Positions 38,901 to 46,706 of a DNA stretch of 64,000 nucleotides are shown in pieces. Each line of letters begins with the position of its first letter. The first letter of the stretch is position 1. The position numbers were made by a program, and so were the translations under genes. The stretch is from Paenibacillus pinihumi DSM 23905 = JCM 16419 (GTDB taxonomy: Bacteria; Bacillota; Bacilli; Paenibacillales; Paenibacillaceae): positions 1-64,000 of the forward strand of contig NZ_KE383868.1 in NCBI RefSeq assembly GCF_000422505.1, read 5' to 3'. The notes below the pieces were generated by a model. It had not been told where the DNA came from and searched no databases. It was given only the letters and a program-made list of their open reading frames with translations.

Positions 38901-40021
38901 AGATTCCGGATGCCAAAGACGAGGTTGCACAGACAAAAGCAACATTTAATAAAGATGCCCTTGGAATCCTTGCAGCCCTTAATCTTGGTCTCTCTCTGGA
39001 CACTCGCCATGCGAAACTGGAGCTTCCAAACGCTTCCGTGCAAAACTGGAATGAGGATGTGGTTTTTGATCTGAAGCCTGTCCGTTCCACCCAGGATCAG
39101 CAAGCACTCCAGGATCGTGCCAACCAGTCTGAACTGGTGAAAGCAGCGTTTGGTGACAGCAAAGTTACTGTAATCGGAGTGCCGGTAAAAATCGATACCA
39201 AGCTGCAAAACCGTGAAGTCAATCTGTTCCTGCCTCTCCCGGCTGGAGAACCTGCAAACGGGTCTTCAATTTGGGTGTACATCGAACATAGTGACGGTAC
39301 AAAAGAGTTCAAGGCCGGTAAAGTGGCCACACAAAACAATGTGAAAGGCATTGCCTTCACAACGAACAAGTTCAGCACATTCGCACTGATGAAAGGCGAG
39401 GGTGCCAAGGCTGGAGACCATACCGCTTATATTCAAGGTTATCCGGGCGGATTGTTCAAGCCGGAGAATGGAATGACACGTGCAGAAATTGCGACAGTTT
39501 TATCCCGCATTGCGCATCATGAAGAGAAACAAGCAGAGCAAACTTACAGTGATGTACCTGCCTCTTACTGGGCTGCTAAAGCTATAGCAGAGGTAAGCAA
39601 AATGGGGCTGATGAAAGGCTTTGCGGATGGCTCCTTCAAGCCGGATCAGGCAGTCACCCGTGCCGAGCTTGCATCCATAGCAGCGGTCTTCACATCAGAG
39701 GCTGCGCAAATCGTGAAGCCGGGTCAAGGCTTTACCGATACTGCCTCTCACTGGGCTGAGCAGGCAATCAAGCAAGTTCAAGGCCAGGGTCTGATTAATG
39801 GTTATGCAGACGGAACATTCCGTCCGGATAAACTGCTGACCCGTGGTGAAACGGTTGCACTGCTGAACCGGATGTTGGGCAGAGGTCCGCTTGCGGGTCT
39901 GGCACAGTCTCCATGGTCAGATGTTGCCGCCACTCACTGGGCAGCCGGTGACATTGCAGAAGCTTCTGTCGATCACAAGTTTGATCTCACTGCTGACGGC
40001 AAGGAGCAAATTGCCCAGTAA
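35939..40021 (+). CDS. SLH-anchored multidomain GH27 alpha-galactosidase
   Basis: A 1360-residue secreted cell-wall enzyme. Signal peptide about 1-34 (ANA-A). GH27 catalytic domain from about 52: KPYMGWSSYS, INIDAGW, nucleophile Asp about 214 in VNFVKFDSV, acid/base Asp about 273 in RIHWDIE, and PGGWNDFDSLNVGNG. A beta-sandwich ends near 455. A Glu/Asp-rich linker (about 465-605) follows. Two related modules (about 611-735 and 814-905) share FKGTG, an NIY/DIY(L/M)(N/D)G motif and VSGL.(N/S)G.HT; a CBM_X2-like domain lies between them. A Gly-rich hinge, an unassigned domain (about 930-1155) and three SLH domains (from about 1160; GFADGSFKPDQAVTRAE is one core) complete it. The start is the TTG that follows AAAAGGGAGTTGTGACAT. 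It should sit on the wall and trim galactose before uptake. Confidence 0.9.
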   Translation: MKRIMKKAWLSLLMATLIVGQFGFLGTSGQVANAAEETTEEVTVPDKAVFAEKPYMGWSSYSLQVYDGPGNWTSAEAIKKQSDAMREKLQPYGYNYINIDAGWNGSMDEYGRPIPSTVLYPNGFEEVVDYVHNNGQKIGLYFIPGLSKEAYDKNLQIKGTSCHMQDIAVQPLKLMDYWNSYTYKIDFTNPCATKYIESIADLLGEWGVNFVKFDSVMPGSGENNLDRDAREDVKAWYEALSKHNIWFELSWALDHNYVDWWKKYSHGWRIHWDIEAYDHTKGMVEWATIARLFPEAAIWWRDAGPGGWNDFDSLNVGNGTMNGLTKDERKTAMTFWSISAAQLYIGDDMTRLDDYGLELLTNKEVIAVNQAGRPGHPVSMDTQQQVWYSNNGDGTFNVALFNLDAKTAPVTVNWSEIGLDGEASVRDLWSGKELGTYATGYTDASLEPHASRLFKVTAKNGFISTNNDDTGMKYDGSWVRNGGKELEEDSQNLTIAIKETLPANIEADEANQPVQEQGEAAETGEEKNSDNPAVVEEAQEGADTTANKTEEASRDSAADTGNVINEDQAATETDIAPETSEDPAVIEDEQVSNEQVISNTEEQVEVIAEPFERSFIINNDDPKIFYSGKWGRSTGRGYGDYKDDVQYAEKPGDFFEYTFKGTGIQYITEIDPSQGKVDIYLNGEFKETIDTYSSDRKAQQVVYSVSGLPNGLHTLKAVMRDGRFMLLDALKVELPTLINPSAAEFDLNPENQADLHIGVEADIQNLAGIYNGKQLLEADIDYTLTGNEIIIKKEYLAAQAKGEHKLRFQFSGDFHNDVHFTKNDGDAVAYTFKGTGAELLLPTGPEQGEMNIYMDGVLSKIVNAHSTARKSQQSLFKVSGLASGNHTIKIEKKSGELMLIDKLRFEVAKSSTNPNPGTGGGGGWYSPSASTENISGQLNTGDTNTIAVNIVRTTENGVKKDAVTLTKELAQKAADQLAANGGKLAGIQIPDAKDEVAQTKATFNKDALGILAALNLGLSLDTRHAKLELPNASVQNWNEDVVFDLKPVRSTQDQQALQDRANQSELVKAAFGDSKVTVIGVPVKIDTKLQNREVNLFLPLPAGEPANGSSIWVYIEHSDGTKEFKAGKVATQNNVKGIAFTTNKFSTFALMKGEGAKAGDHTAYIQGYPGGLFKPENGMTRAEIATVLSRIAHHEEKQAEQTYSDVPASYWAAKAIAEVSKMGLMKGFADGSFKPDQAVTRAELASIAAVFTSEAAQIVKPGQGFTDTASHWAEQAIKQVQGQGLINGYADGTFRPDKLLTRGETVALLNRMLGRGPLAGLAQSPWSDVAATHWAAGDIAEASVDHKFDLTADGKEQIAQ

Positions 40022-40048
40022 TTACAAAACAGAATAGCAAATACTAGA

Positions 40049-40074
40049 GGGGGAGAGCGATGCTCTCCCTTTTA
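40049..40074 (+). terminator. Terminator of the GH27 gene
   Basis: GGGAGAGC and GCTCTCCC form a tight hairpin followed by TTTT. The 290 bp from 40075 to 40365 are very AT-rich and hold no recognisable gene. Confidence 0.8.
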
Positions 40075-40365
40075 GTGGGGCAGTCTGTTTATGGCCTGTC
40101 TTATGCATGAGCACTCATGTGATTCTAATTTGCTGCAAGAGACACGGCAGGTATTCATAAATTTATTTAATGTTATATTATGTAAAATGATATTGTTACA
40201 ATCGATGCATTTCAATGTGCATTCATTACTTATTATTTGTTTGTTAAACAGTAATTTTAATTTCTTTAACCCCATATATATTTAATTATATTTAATGTTT
40301 TGAAACTAATTTGAAAATGCTAGTCATCACTATCAGTCAATTTACGTTTGAGTCATGCGACATGC

Positions 40366-40416
40366 AAAAAAATCCGTCTCACCCGCAGCAGGCTGCTGCC
40401 GGGAGACGGATTTTTA
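40366..40416 (-). terminator. Terminator of the rhodanese gene (bidirectional)
   Basis: AAAAATCCGTCTC and GAGACGGATTTTT form a 13-bp stem around a GC-rich loop that can itself fold (GCAGCA/TGCTGC). Confidence 0.85.
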
Positions 40417-40462
40417 TTGTATAATTTTGGTGCATACGCTGCACTGGCTTGATTAAATCAGC

Positions 40463-41377
40463 TTATACCTGGGAAACTTCGGCAGCAGCGGCGGCATTGC
40501 AGCTGCACTCGTCCGAGCAGTAGCCGTTATGTTCCGCTTCGCATTCCTCACAGCAAATATGCTGGAGATGGCAAGGGTCATAAGCACAGTTGATATAACG
40601 GTCCTCAGGTTTCCCGCAGTGATGGCACTTGCCAACCACGATATCCTCGTCGGTACGGTTGATCGGCACAGAAATGCGCTCATCGAATACATAGCATTTG
40701 CCGTCCCACAGGTGTCCTTTTACTTCTTCGTCTTGTCCGTAGGTTACAATTCCGCCTTCCAGTTGGTACACATCCTGGAAGCCTTCCTCAATCAAAAATC
40801 CGCTCAGCTTTTCACAGCGGATACCGCCGGTGCAATAAGTCAGGATCGGCTTATCCTTCAAATCCTTCATATTCTCGCGGATCCACTCCGGGAATTCACG
40901 GAAGGATTCTACTTCCGGACGAATGGCACCACGGAAATGGCCGATATCAAACTCATAGCCGTTGCGGCCGTCCAGTATAATAACATCCTCACGCTGCAAA
41001 TAATCATGCCATTCCTTCGGAGAAAGACGTTTGCCGCCGATTACATTCGGATCAAGCTCCGAATCTTCGTAACGGAAAGTAACAAGCTCCTTTTTGTAAC
41101 GGACAAACATCTTTTTAAATACATGCTGGTCTGAGGTATCAATCTTGAATACGATATCCGAGAACAGCGGATTTGCCCGCAAATCATTCATATATTTTTC
41201 CGCTTGCTCCGGCGTGCCGGAGAGCGTACCGTTAATGCCTTCATCCGCAATCAGAATCCGGCCTTTAATTCCAAGTTCCTTACAGTATGCAAGATGCTCT
41301 TGAGCGAATTGCTCCGCATTGTCGACTTTGACAAATTTATAATAGAGCAGCACTGTAAATGCCGATTTATTATTCAT
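40463..41377 (-). CDS. trhO: Rhodanese-domain tRNA uridine hydroxylase (TrhO/YbfQ-like)
   Basis: A 304-residue protein. An N-terminal ferredoxin-like domain contains GRILIADEGINGTLSG. The central rhodanese domain has the catalytic Cys in LTYCTGGIRCEKLSG. A Cys-rich C-terminus with several CxxC-type pairs (CHHCGKPEDRYINC, CCEECEAEH) probably binds zinc. This order is that of TrhO, which hydroxylates U34 of certain tRNAs in the oxygen-dependent route to 5-methoxyuridine. The ATG at 41377 follows AAAGGTGAC. The gene is monocistronic. The 380 bp between it and the divergent acetyltransferase gene hold AT-rich sequence only. Confidence 0.9.
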   Translation of the reverse strand: MNNKSAFTVLLYYKFVKVDNAEQFAQEHLAYCKELGIKGRILIADEGINGTLSGTPEQAEKYMNDLRANPLFSDIVFKIDTSDQHVFKKMFVRYKKELVTFRYEDSELDPNVIGGKRLSPKEWHDYLQREDVIILDGRNGYEFDIGHFRGAIRPEVESFREFPEWIRENMKDLKDKPILTYCTGGIRCEKLSGFLIEEGFQDVYQLEGGIVTYGQDEEVKGHLWDGKCYVFDERISVPINRTDEDIVVGKCHHCGKPEDRYINCAYDPCHLQHICCEECEAEHNGYCSDECSCNAAAAAEVSQV

Positions 41378-41758
41378 CTTATGTCACCTTTTCTATTTAA
41401 GTTTCAAGTGCGTAAACGGCTGGCATACCTTCGCAGCGATCAGCAACGTTTCGCGTACAAATACAGGAATCGACATTATATAGCAAGTACGGATTCATAT
41501 ATTCCAAAAGATATTGTAACATAACGTGTCTGTTTAACAAGTGCGGATTTATCAACATTCGGTGACATTCCCGTTTTTCATTTAAAATACCGGTACGACA
41601 GGTTTGTTTCACGTTCCCTAAGGCCTGTCCTTTGTGATAAGTTAGTTATAGTAGTAAGTATTAACAAAAAATCTAAAGAAATAAAATCAAAAATTTTAAA
41701 AGTTCCTGGCCATAGATCATGCATGATAAAGAAATGAAAATGATAAGGGGAGTTTTTT

Positions 41759-42274
41759 ATGAAAATCAAGACAGAAAGATTAATCATTCGTACGTTCGCA
41801 CAAGAAGACCATAAAGACGTAATGGGCTACACTTCAAGCCCGAATGTCATGCACTACATACCCGGCGGCGCTCTCGATGAAGCAGGCGTCCGTACATTTA
41901 TTGAAGAAAATAGCGGTTCTGCAGCCCGCAACTTTGCGGTTGAGCTGGTTGAACAGGGAACGGTTATCGGACATATCGGGTTTCATCCGTATTTTGGACA
42001 GCATACCTATGAAATCGGCTGGGTATTTGATTCCGGACACTGCAATAAGGGCTATGCCACTGAGGCTGCCCGTGCAGTCATGAATTTTGGTTTTGAACAA
42101 TTGAATTTGCACCGGATTATTGCCACCTGCCAGCCGGAGAATATCCCGTCATGGCGTGTCATGGAGAAGCTTGGGATGCGAAGGGAAGGCTATTTCCAGC
42201 AATGTATACCGTGCGGGGACGACAGATGGTGGGATGAGTATTACTACGCGGTTTTAAGGAAGGAATGGAAATAA
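41759..42274 (+). CDS. GNAT-family N-acetyltransferase (RimJ/RimL type)
   Basis: A 171-residue acetyltransferase. It starts TERLIIRTFAQEDHKDV, has the beta-strand YEIGWVFDSGHCNKGYATEA that makes the acetyl-CoA pyrophosphate loop, and then LNLHRIIATCQPENIPSWRV and MEKLGMRREGYF, typical of the RimJ/RimL Acetyltransf_3 group. The acceptor is unknown; relatives modify ribosomal protein N-termini or small molecules. The SD AAGGGGAG precedes the ATG. It stands alone. Confidence 0.9.
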   Translation: MKIKTERLIIRTFAQEDHKDVMGYTSSPNVMHYIPGGALDEAGVRTFIEENSGSAARNFAVELVEQGTVIGHIGFHPYFGQHTYEIGWVFDSGHCNKGYATEAARAVMNFGFEQLNLHRIIATCQPENIPSWRVMEKLGMRREGYFQQCIPCGDDRWWDEYYYAVLRKEWK

Positions 42275-42348
42275 AGACAGAACCAGTCGGCCCAGGTCTA
42301 TATGTATATTTTCAGATGAATGTCCGGGGAGTGGAAGTTTAAAGAGAA

Positions 42349-42978
42349 TCAGGACCTGCCGGGTGCTGATCCTCTTTTAAACCAGATACGATAGAAAAGA
42401 TAAGCGACAGCTGCTACGCCGCAATATACAGCAAGCACAACTAAAGCCCGCCGCCAGTCCGTGAACAATTGGGCGCCCAAATAAGAGAACAGCAGCATGG
42501 CGGGAATTTTGCCGAGCGAGGAAGCTGCGATATATGTAGACAGCCGCACGGTCAGAAAAGCAGGGTACAGATTGACGAGTCCTTGCGGAAAGAACGGAAT
42601 TAACCGGGCGATAAAGATGGTCAGGAAAGGGCGGCTCTCGATCATCTTGCCGAGCCGTTCTGCATGCGCAAAACGATTGATATAGGCTCTGGCTTTTTCT
42701 CGAAAAAAGTGTCTTGCGGTCAGAAACAGCAGGATGGACGCAACGGATACAGCCGACCAGCTAATAAGCGCCCCGAGCAGCGGCCCATATTTGAACCCCA
42801 GTGTTCCGATAATAATTTTATAAGGCAGGACGGGAAAAACAGCCAGAGCAACAGCAGCAGCAAATACGAGCCCAATTGGCGGATACTCATTAATCAGCCA
42901 ATTCGCAAGCTCGTTCCGGTAATAAAAAAACAGGGCAATTACACCCAGATAAATTAGTCCAGCCTTCCACATTTTCAT
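42349..42978 (-). CDS. TVP38/TMEM64-family membrane protein
   Basis: A 209-residue protein with about six hydrophobic helices. The SNARE-associated (DedA-like) core is LPYKIIIGTLGFKYGPLLGA and ARLIPFFPQGLVNLYPAFL, with the Arg/Pro motif of the family. The role is probably lipid or solute handling in the membrane; not known. I take ATG 42978 (MKMWKAG), because the frame extends to 43149 with a polar, unlikely N-terminal extension and no SD. An SD before 42978 is also weak, so the start is uncertain. Confidence 0.8.
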   Translation of the reverse strand: MKMWKAGLIYLGVIALFFYYRNELANWLINEYPPIGLVFAAAVALAVFPVLPYKIIIGTLGFKYGPLLGALISWSAVSVASILLFLTARHFFREKARAYINRFAHAERLGKMIESRPFLTIFIARLIPFFPQGLVNLYPAFLTVRLSTYIAASSLGKIPAMLLFSYLGAQLFTDWRRALVVLAVYCGVAAVAYLFYRIWFKRGSAPGRS

Positions 42979-43114
42979 GCCGCATACCCTGCCTTGTCCA
43001 TAATTCGGGTAGATCAGCCCGAAAAGCAGCTGATCTTGATAGCTCCCATTCATTTCTTCTATTGTACTATTTCTCTTTGCATCGCGGCAACGTGAGGAGT
43101 GGGCAATGTTTTTG

Positions 43115-44338
43115 TCATCTCTCAGGTCTATCGGACAATCTCGGTTCACTGCTGAAACCGGGGTATTTGACCACGGGCCATTTTTCTTTGCGAAGTGAAT
43201 TCATCAGGCCAGGAGAGGCGTTCAGATTGTCACGAACAAGCTCGCGCGGCGTCAGCGCCATCCATTGGTTCAGGGAGACATCCTCAAACCGGCTGCTTTT
43301 GAACATTTCCAAAAACCACAGACTCTCCTTGCCGGTATTCTGAATATAGTGCCCGAAGGCAAACGGCACATAGCCCACATCACCAGCCCTGTAATTGAAG
43401 GTTCTTGCAGCTCCGTTGCCCGCAAAGACGGTCATCCGTCCTTCACCTGTCAGGTAATACTGCCACTCGTCGTTGTTCGGATGCCAATGCAATTCCCGCA
43501 TACCTCCGGGATAAATCTCGACGAGTGCCGCTGCTATCGTTTTGGATATGGGAAAGTTGGTCGAATCGACAATCCGGACGGTTCCGCCGGGGGTCTTGAT
43601 CGGCTCTTGTGCAAACAGCTTATGGGCAAAGGAAAAAGGAACTGTCCCGTAGGGAGACTCTATCCGCTGACTTTCCAGAGAACCAGGGACTTTATCCTGA
43701 AAAATATAGACCTGACCGGATGGAATTCCATCAAAGTCGCTTTCGGGCACTCCAAAGTTGGCAGACAGAACTTCCTTGGGCGTATGGGCGAACCAGTCGG
43801 ATATCGAGAGTGTATTGAGATCCGAGAAGCTGCCGTCGTCAAAGACAAGAAGAAATTCACAGCCATCCTCCAGCCCTTGTATGGAATGCGGGATGCCGGG
43901 CGGGAAATACCACAGATCGCCGGGGCCGACATCATGTATAAAATTTCTCCCGTTCTGGTCCACAGCGGTTATCCGTGCGTGCCCGAGCAGCATGTAGGAC
44001 CACTCTGCCTGCTGATGCCAATGCAGCTCCCGCACACCGCCAGGGGTGAGTCTCATATTAACCCCGGCCAGCGTAGTGGCAATTGGGAGTTCCCGTACTG
44101 TAATTTCCCGCGACCAGCCCCCCTGATTAAGCTGCATATGTGTATCCGAGAATGAAAATTTCAAATTGGGCACAAGTCCGGCATCGGTAACCGGAGGCAC
44201 CAGCATATCCGGGTTTTCCATATCCCGCATCACATCTCGCGGTCCCAGATCCGTTGCTCCCGCGCCATCGCTTTTGCGGATGGGCTGTGGGATGGCGGGC
44301 CTTTTGTCATGTTCATGTTTTTCTGCTTGTTCAGACAT
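43115..44338 (-). CDS. Bicupin, oxalate decarboxylase-like, with altered lid
   Basis: A 407-residue protein with two cupin domains. N-terminal site: [13 protein letters not shown] with later GIPHSIQG; C-terminal site: [15 protein letters not shown] with FGHYIQ; both have the His-x-His, Glu and His manganese ligands. The order and length match OxdC/OxdD, which convert oxalate to formate and CO2. In B. subtilis OxdC the mobile lid of domain I reads SENS, where the Glu is the catalytic proton donor; here the same place reads SDLN. The start at 44338 follows AAGGGGGAAA. There is no signal peptide. It may be a decarboxylase of changed efficiency, or an oxidase-like variant. Confidence 0.85.
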   Translation of the reverse strand: MSEQAEKHEHDKRPAIPQPIRKSDGAGATDLGPRDVMRDMENPDMLVPPVTDAGLVPNLKFSFSDTHMQLNQGGWSREITVRELPIATTLAGVNMRLTPGGVRELHWHQQAEWSYMLLGHARITAVDQNGRNFIHDVGPGDLWYFPPGIPHSIQGLEDGCEFLLVFDDGSFSDLNTLSISDWFAHTPKEVLSANFGVPESDFDGIPSGQVYIFQDKVPGSLESQRIESPYGTVPFSFAHKLFAQEPIKTPGGTVRIVDSTNFPISKTIAAALVEIYPGGMRELHWHPNNDEWQYYLTGEGRMTVFAGNGAARTFNYRAGDVGYVPFAFGHYIQNTGKESLWFLEMFKSSRFEDVSLNQWMALTPRELVRDNLNASPGLMNSLRKEKWPVVKYPGFSSEPRLSDRPER

Positions 44339-44558
44339 CCGACGTTTCCCCCTTTTCAGGTTATAAATGCTCAATGAAGCAGTCTATTCGGTTGGTTGAA
44401 TGAATAGAACAACAGAAGGGGCAAAGCCTTATAAATCAAGCCCTGTCATTCCAAAATCGGCTTGTTCAATTTTCGCGGGCGGTGTATGCTTACCTATAGA
44501 CAATCTTGTAGCGGGCAAGCGGAAATTCTGCTGCTTGCTTCTATTTAAAAGGAGCCTG

Positions 44559-45242
44559 ATGAATACGAACCGAAAACGAGATAGAGGTATTATTTTTGAT
44601 ATGGACAATACGCTGCTGCAGTCTACGATTGATTTTAAGGCGATGAAGCAGGATTTGTTCAACATGTTGGCCGCTCAAGGCATCATTCCCGAGGATTTCA
44701 CTGTGCAAGGCTACACATCGTCAATGCTGCTGGATTACGCCAGACAGCAAGGAATAGCTCATGAGCTGGAACAGAATCTGCTGGATACGATTGCCCACCA
44801 TGAATTTGACGGAATGCAGGGTGTCGGTCTGGAGCCGGGAGCTGTTGAATTGCTGACAGCTCTATGCAACGATTACACACTGGTGCTCGTAACGAACAAT
44901 GCGCATGCAGCTGCAGAGAAAGCACTTCACTCTACAGGCATCCATTCCCGATTTGATTTAATTGTCGGCCGGGACCAGATGGAGGCGCTGAAGCCATCGC
45001 CTTCTGCTTATCTGCTGGTGAAACGGCATTTTCCCCACATTGGAGATCAGAGCTGGATATCAGTGGGGGATTCTTGGATAGACGGCCGTGCCTCACTGGA
45101 CGCAGGAATTCCGTTTGTGACATACAAAACATCACCTGAAGCCATGCTGGAGAGGGGAGTCTCGCCATCTGCTGCAGTCCGCCAGCTGTCCGAGCTTCCG
45201 GAAATTATTCAGTCTCTCATGGAAAGAGGAAGTAACGTATGA
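44559..45242 (+). CDS. HAD-superfamily phosphatase
   Basis: A 227-residue haloacid-dehalogenase hydrolase. Motif I is IIFDMDNTLLQ with both Asp residues; motif II is VLVTNNA; motif III is the Lys of ALKPSPSAY; motif IV is SVGDSWIDG. A helical cap lies between motifs I and II, as in phosphoglycolate-phosphatase relatives. ATG 44559 follows AAAAGGAGCC; the frame is open back to 44400 without an SD. It overlaps the DUF1304 gene by four bases (ATGA). Confidence 0.9.
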   Translation: MNTNRKRDRGIIFDMDNTLLQSTIDFKAMKQDLFNMLAAQGIIPEDFTVQGYTSSMLLDYARQQGIAHELEQNLLDTIAHHEFDGMQGVGLEPGAVELLTALCNDYTLVLVTNNAHAAAEKALHSTGIHSRFDLIVGRDQMEALKPSPSAYLLVKRHFPHIGDQSWISVGDSWIDGRASLDAGIPFVTYKTSPEAMLERGVSPSAAVRQLSELPEIIQSLMERGSNV

Positions 45243-45595
45243 TAGCTGCAATCTTTGTGGCGCTGGTAGCCATTATGCACATTTATATTATGGTGCTGGA
45301 GATGTTCCTCTGGACGACTCCGCGGGCATTGAAAACTTTCAGCATGACGAAAGAAACTGCCGAGAGTTCCAAAAAGCTCGGTGCGAACCAAGGGTTGTAT
45401 AACGGGTTTTTGGCTGCCGGCCTGATCTGGGGTCTCATTCATCCGAATGCGGCATTCGGGGAGCAAATTCAAATTTTCTTCCTGGCTTGTGTCATTGTTG
45501 CGGCGTTGTACGGAGCATTGACCGTGAAGGTGAAAATTTTGCTGATGCAAGGTTCTCCTGCAATTATTGCTTTGCTGCTGGTGCTCTTCACATAA
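45239..45595 (+). CDS. DUF1304 membrane protein
   Basis: A 118-residue protein with four predicted TM helices: IAAIFVALVAIMHIYIMVLE, then NQGLYNGFLAAGLIWG, FFLACVIVAALYGALT and a C-terminal hydrophobic stretch. The motif LEMFLWTTPRALKTF between helices 1 and 2 is typical of DUF1304. Function is not known. It is translationally coupled to the HAD gene through ATGA, using GGAAAGAGGAAG as SD. Confidence 0.85.
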   Translation: MIAAIFVALVAIMHIYIMVLEMFLWTTPRALKTFSMTKETAESSKKLGANQGLYNGFLAAGLIWGLIHPNAAFGEQIQIFFLACVIVAALYGALTVKVKILLMQGSPAIIALLLVLFT

Positions 45596-45604
45596 GAACC
45601 CGGA

Positions 45605-45668
45605 AATGCGCAGCAGCAAGACAGAGGCTATCAAAGCCCGAGTCTTGCTGCTGCGCATGTTTTTTTTG
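45605..45668 (+). terminator. Strong terminator after the HAD/DUF1304 pair
   Basis: ATGCGCAGCAGCAAGAC pairs perfectly with GTCTTGCTGCTGCGCAT and is followed by eight T. Confidence 0.9.
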
Positions 45669-45984
45669 ATCAGTTGTTGAGCTGTATATGAAAGCAAAGT
45701 GTCGAAAATCCGGTTAATTGGGAAGGTCAGGCTCCAGCCTGTCGTTCAACAGGAAATAGAGCAGTAAATCAAAGCATGAATTGGGAAAAGAGTCATTTTC
45801 AAGGGGATTTACCGTTCCAAAAAAAGAATTCTTCATGTAAAGTAGACTATAGGCATCGGATGTTCCAAAATAAAGGATCGCTTTCTGACGAACGCTGCAT
45901 GGGAGGGTCGCCACAGAACGACGGCGTCCGAAATTGCGTGTCAATTGGTAGAAGCAAGAGGCGGAATTTGCGGTTCCCCGGGAA

Positions 45985-46661
45985 ATGAAACGGAGGAAAT
46001 ATTTCCGGATGTACCGCTGCCATGCAGGGCAAGCATTGTATTTTGCCCGTATTACGAATTACAAGAGCTGTCAGGAGCAAGAGGAGGAAATTCGCTGGAC
46101 CCGATTTTTAAATGATCAAGGTGTAGGCGTTCCCAAAGCTATAGCCTCTTCCAATTTATCGAAACAATAGTGTTGGAGGATGAGAAGCTGGTCGTTGTCT
46201 TTCAAGCTGCGTCAGGCATTCACCTGCCGAGATCGGAATGGAATAACAATATTTTCAGACAACTGGGTAAAGAAATTGGCCGTATGCATCGCGTGACCAA
46301 ACAATATTTGGAGAATGAAACAGCGGCAGCGCACATCAAAGACTGGTATGACAACGAAGAGTATAACTTTCTGAAATACATCCCTGCAGAGGAAACGGCA
46401 ATCCGGGAAATTGCCAAAGACGTGCTTGCCTCTATTAGACAATTGCCTCAGAATAAGGCTGCCTATGGGCTTGTGCATGGAGATCTATGGCTGGAAAACA
46501 TCCTTGTCGATCAGGATTCCAACGTTACGATGATTGATTTTCAAGATTGTGAAAAACACTATTACATTTATGATCTGGTTGTTCCTGTCTATTCTGCAAT
46601 GGAGTATTCGTTTGCGGGAGGAGGAAGCATAAGGTTTGACAGGTATGCGTACAGCTCCTGA
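45985..46661 (+). pseudogene. Frameshifted, truncated aminoglycoside-phosphotransferase-like gene
   Basis: Two reading frames together give most of an APH-fold kinase. The first (45985-46170) gives RCHAGQALYFARITNYKS and EEEIRWTRFLNDQGVGVPKA, then shifts frame near 46157. The second continues with FIETIVLEDEKLVVVFQAAS and runs to 46661. It has the catalytic loop YGLVHGDLWLENILVDQDSN and the DFG-like MIDFQD. The N-terminus is not in frame and the C-terminus stops early after SIRFDRYAYSS. The kinase core is therefore split and truncated. A programmed shift is unlikely, as no slippery run lies at the junction. Confidence 0.8.
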
Positions 46662-46706
46662 TAGTTAAGGAAACTTTTTTAAGAGATTTATAGTTTGGAG
46701 GAAGAA

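Noticed and set aside
43265-44155. 296-codon plus-strand ORF opposite the bicupin gene
   Set aside because: Antisense shadow; the two metal-site motifs are on the minus strand.
46150-46175. Programmed frameshift in the aminoglycoside-phosphotransferase-like gene
   Set aside because: No slippery heptamer or following structure was seen, and both ends of the protein are also missing, so decay explains it better.
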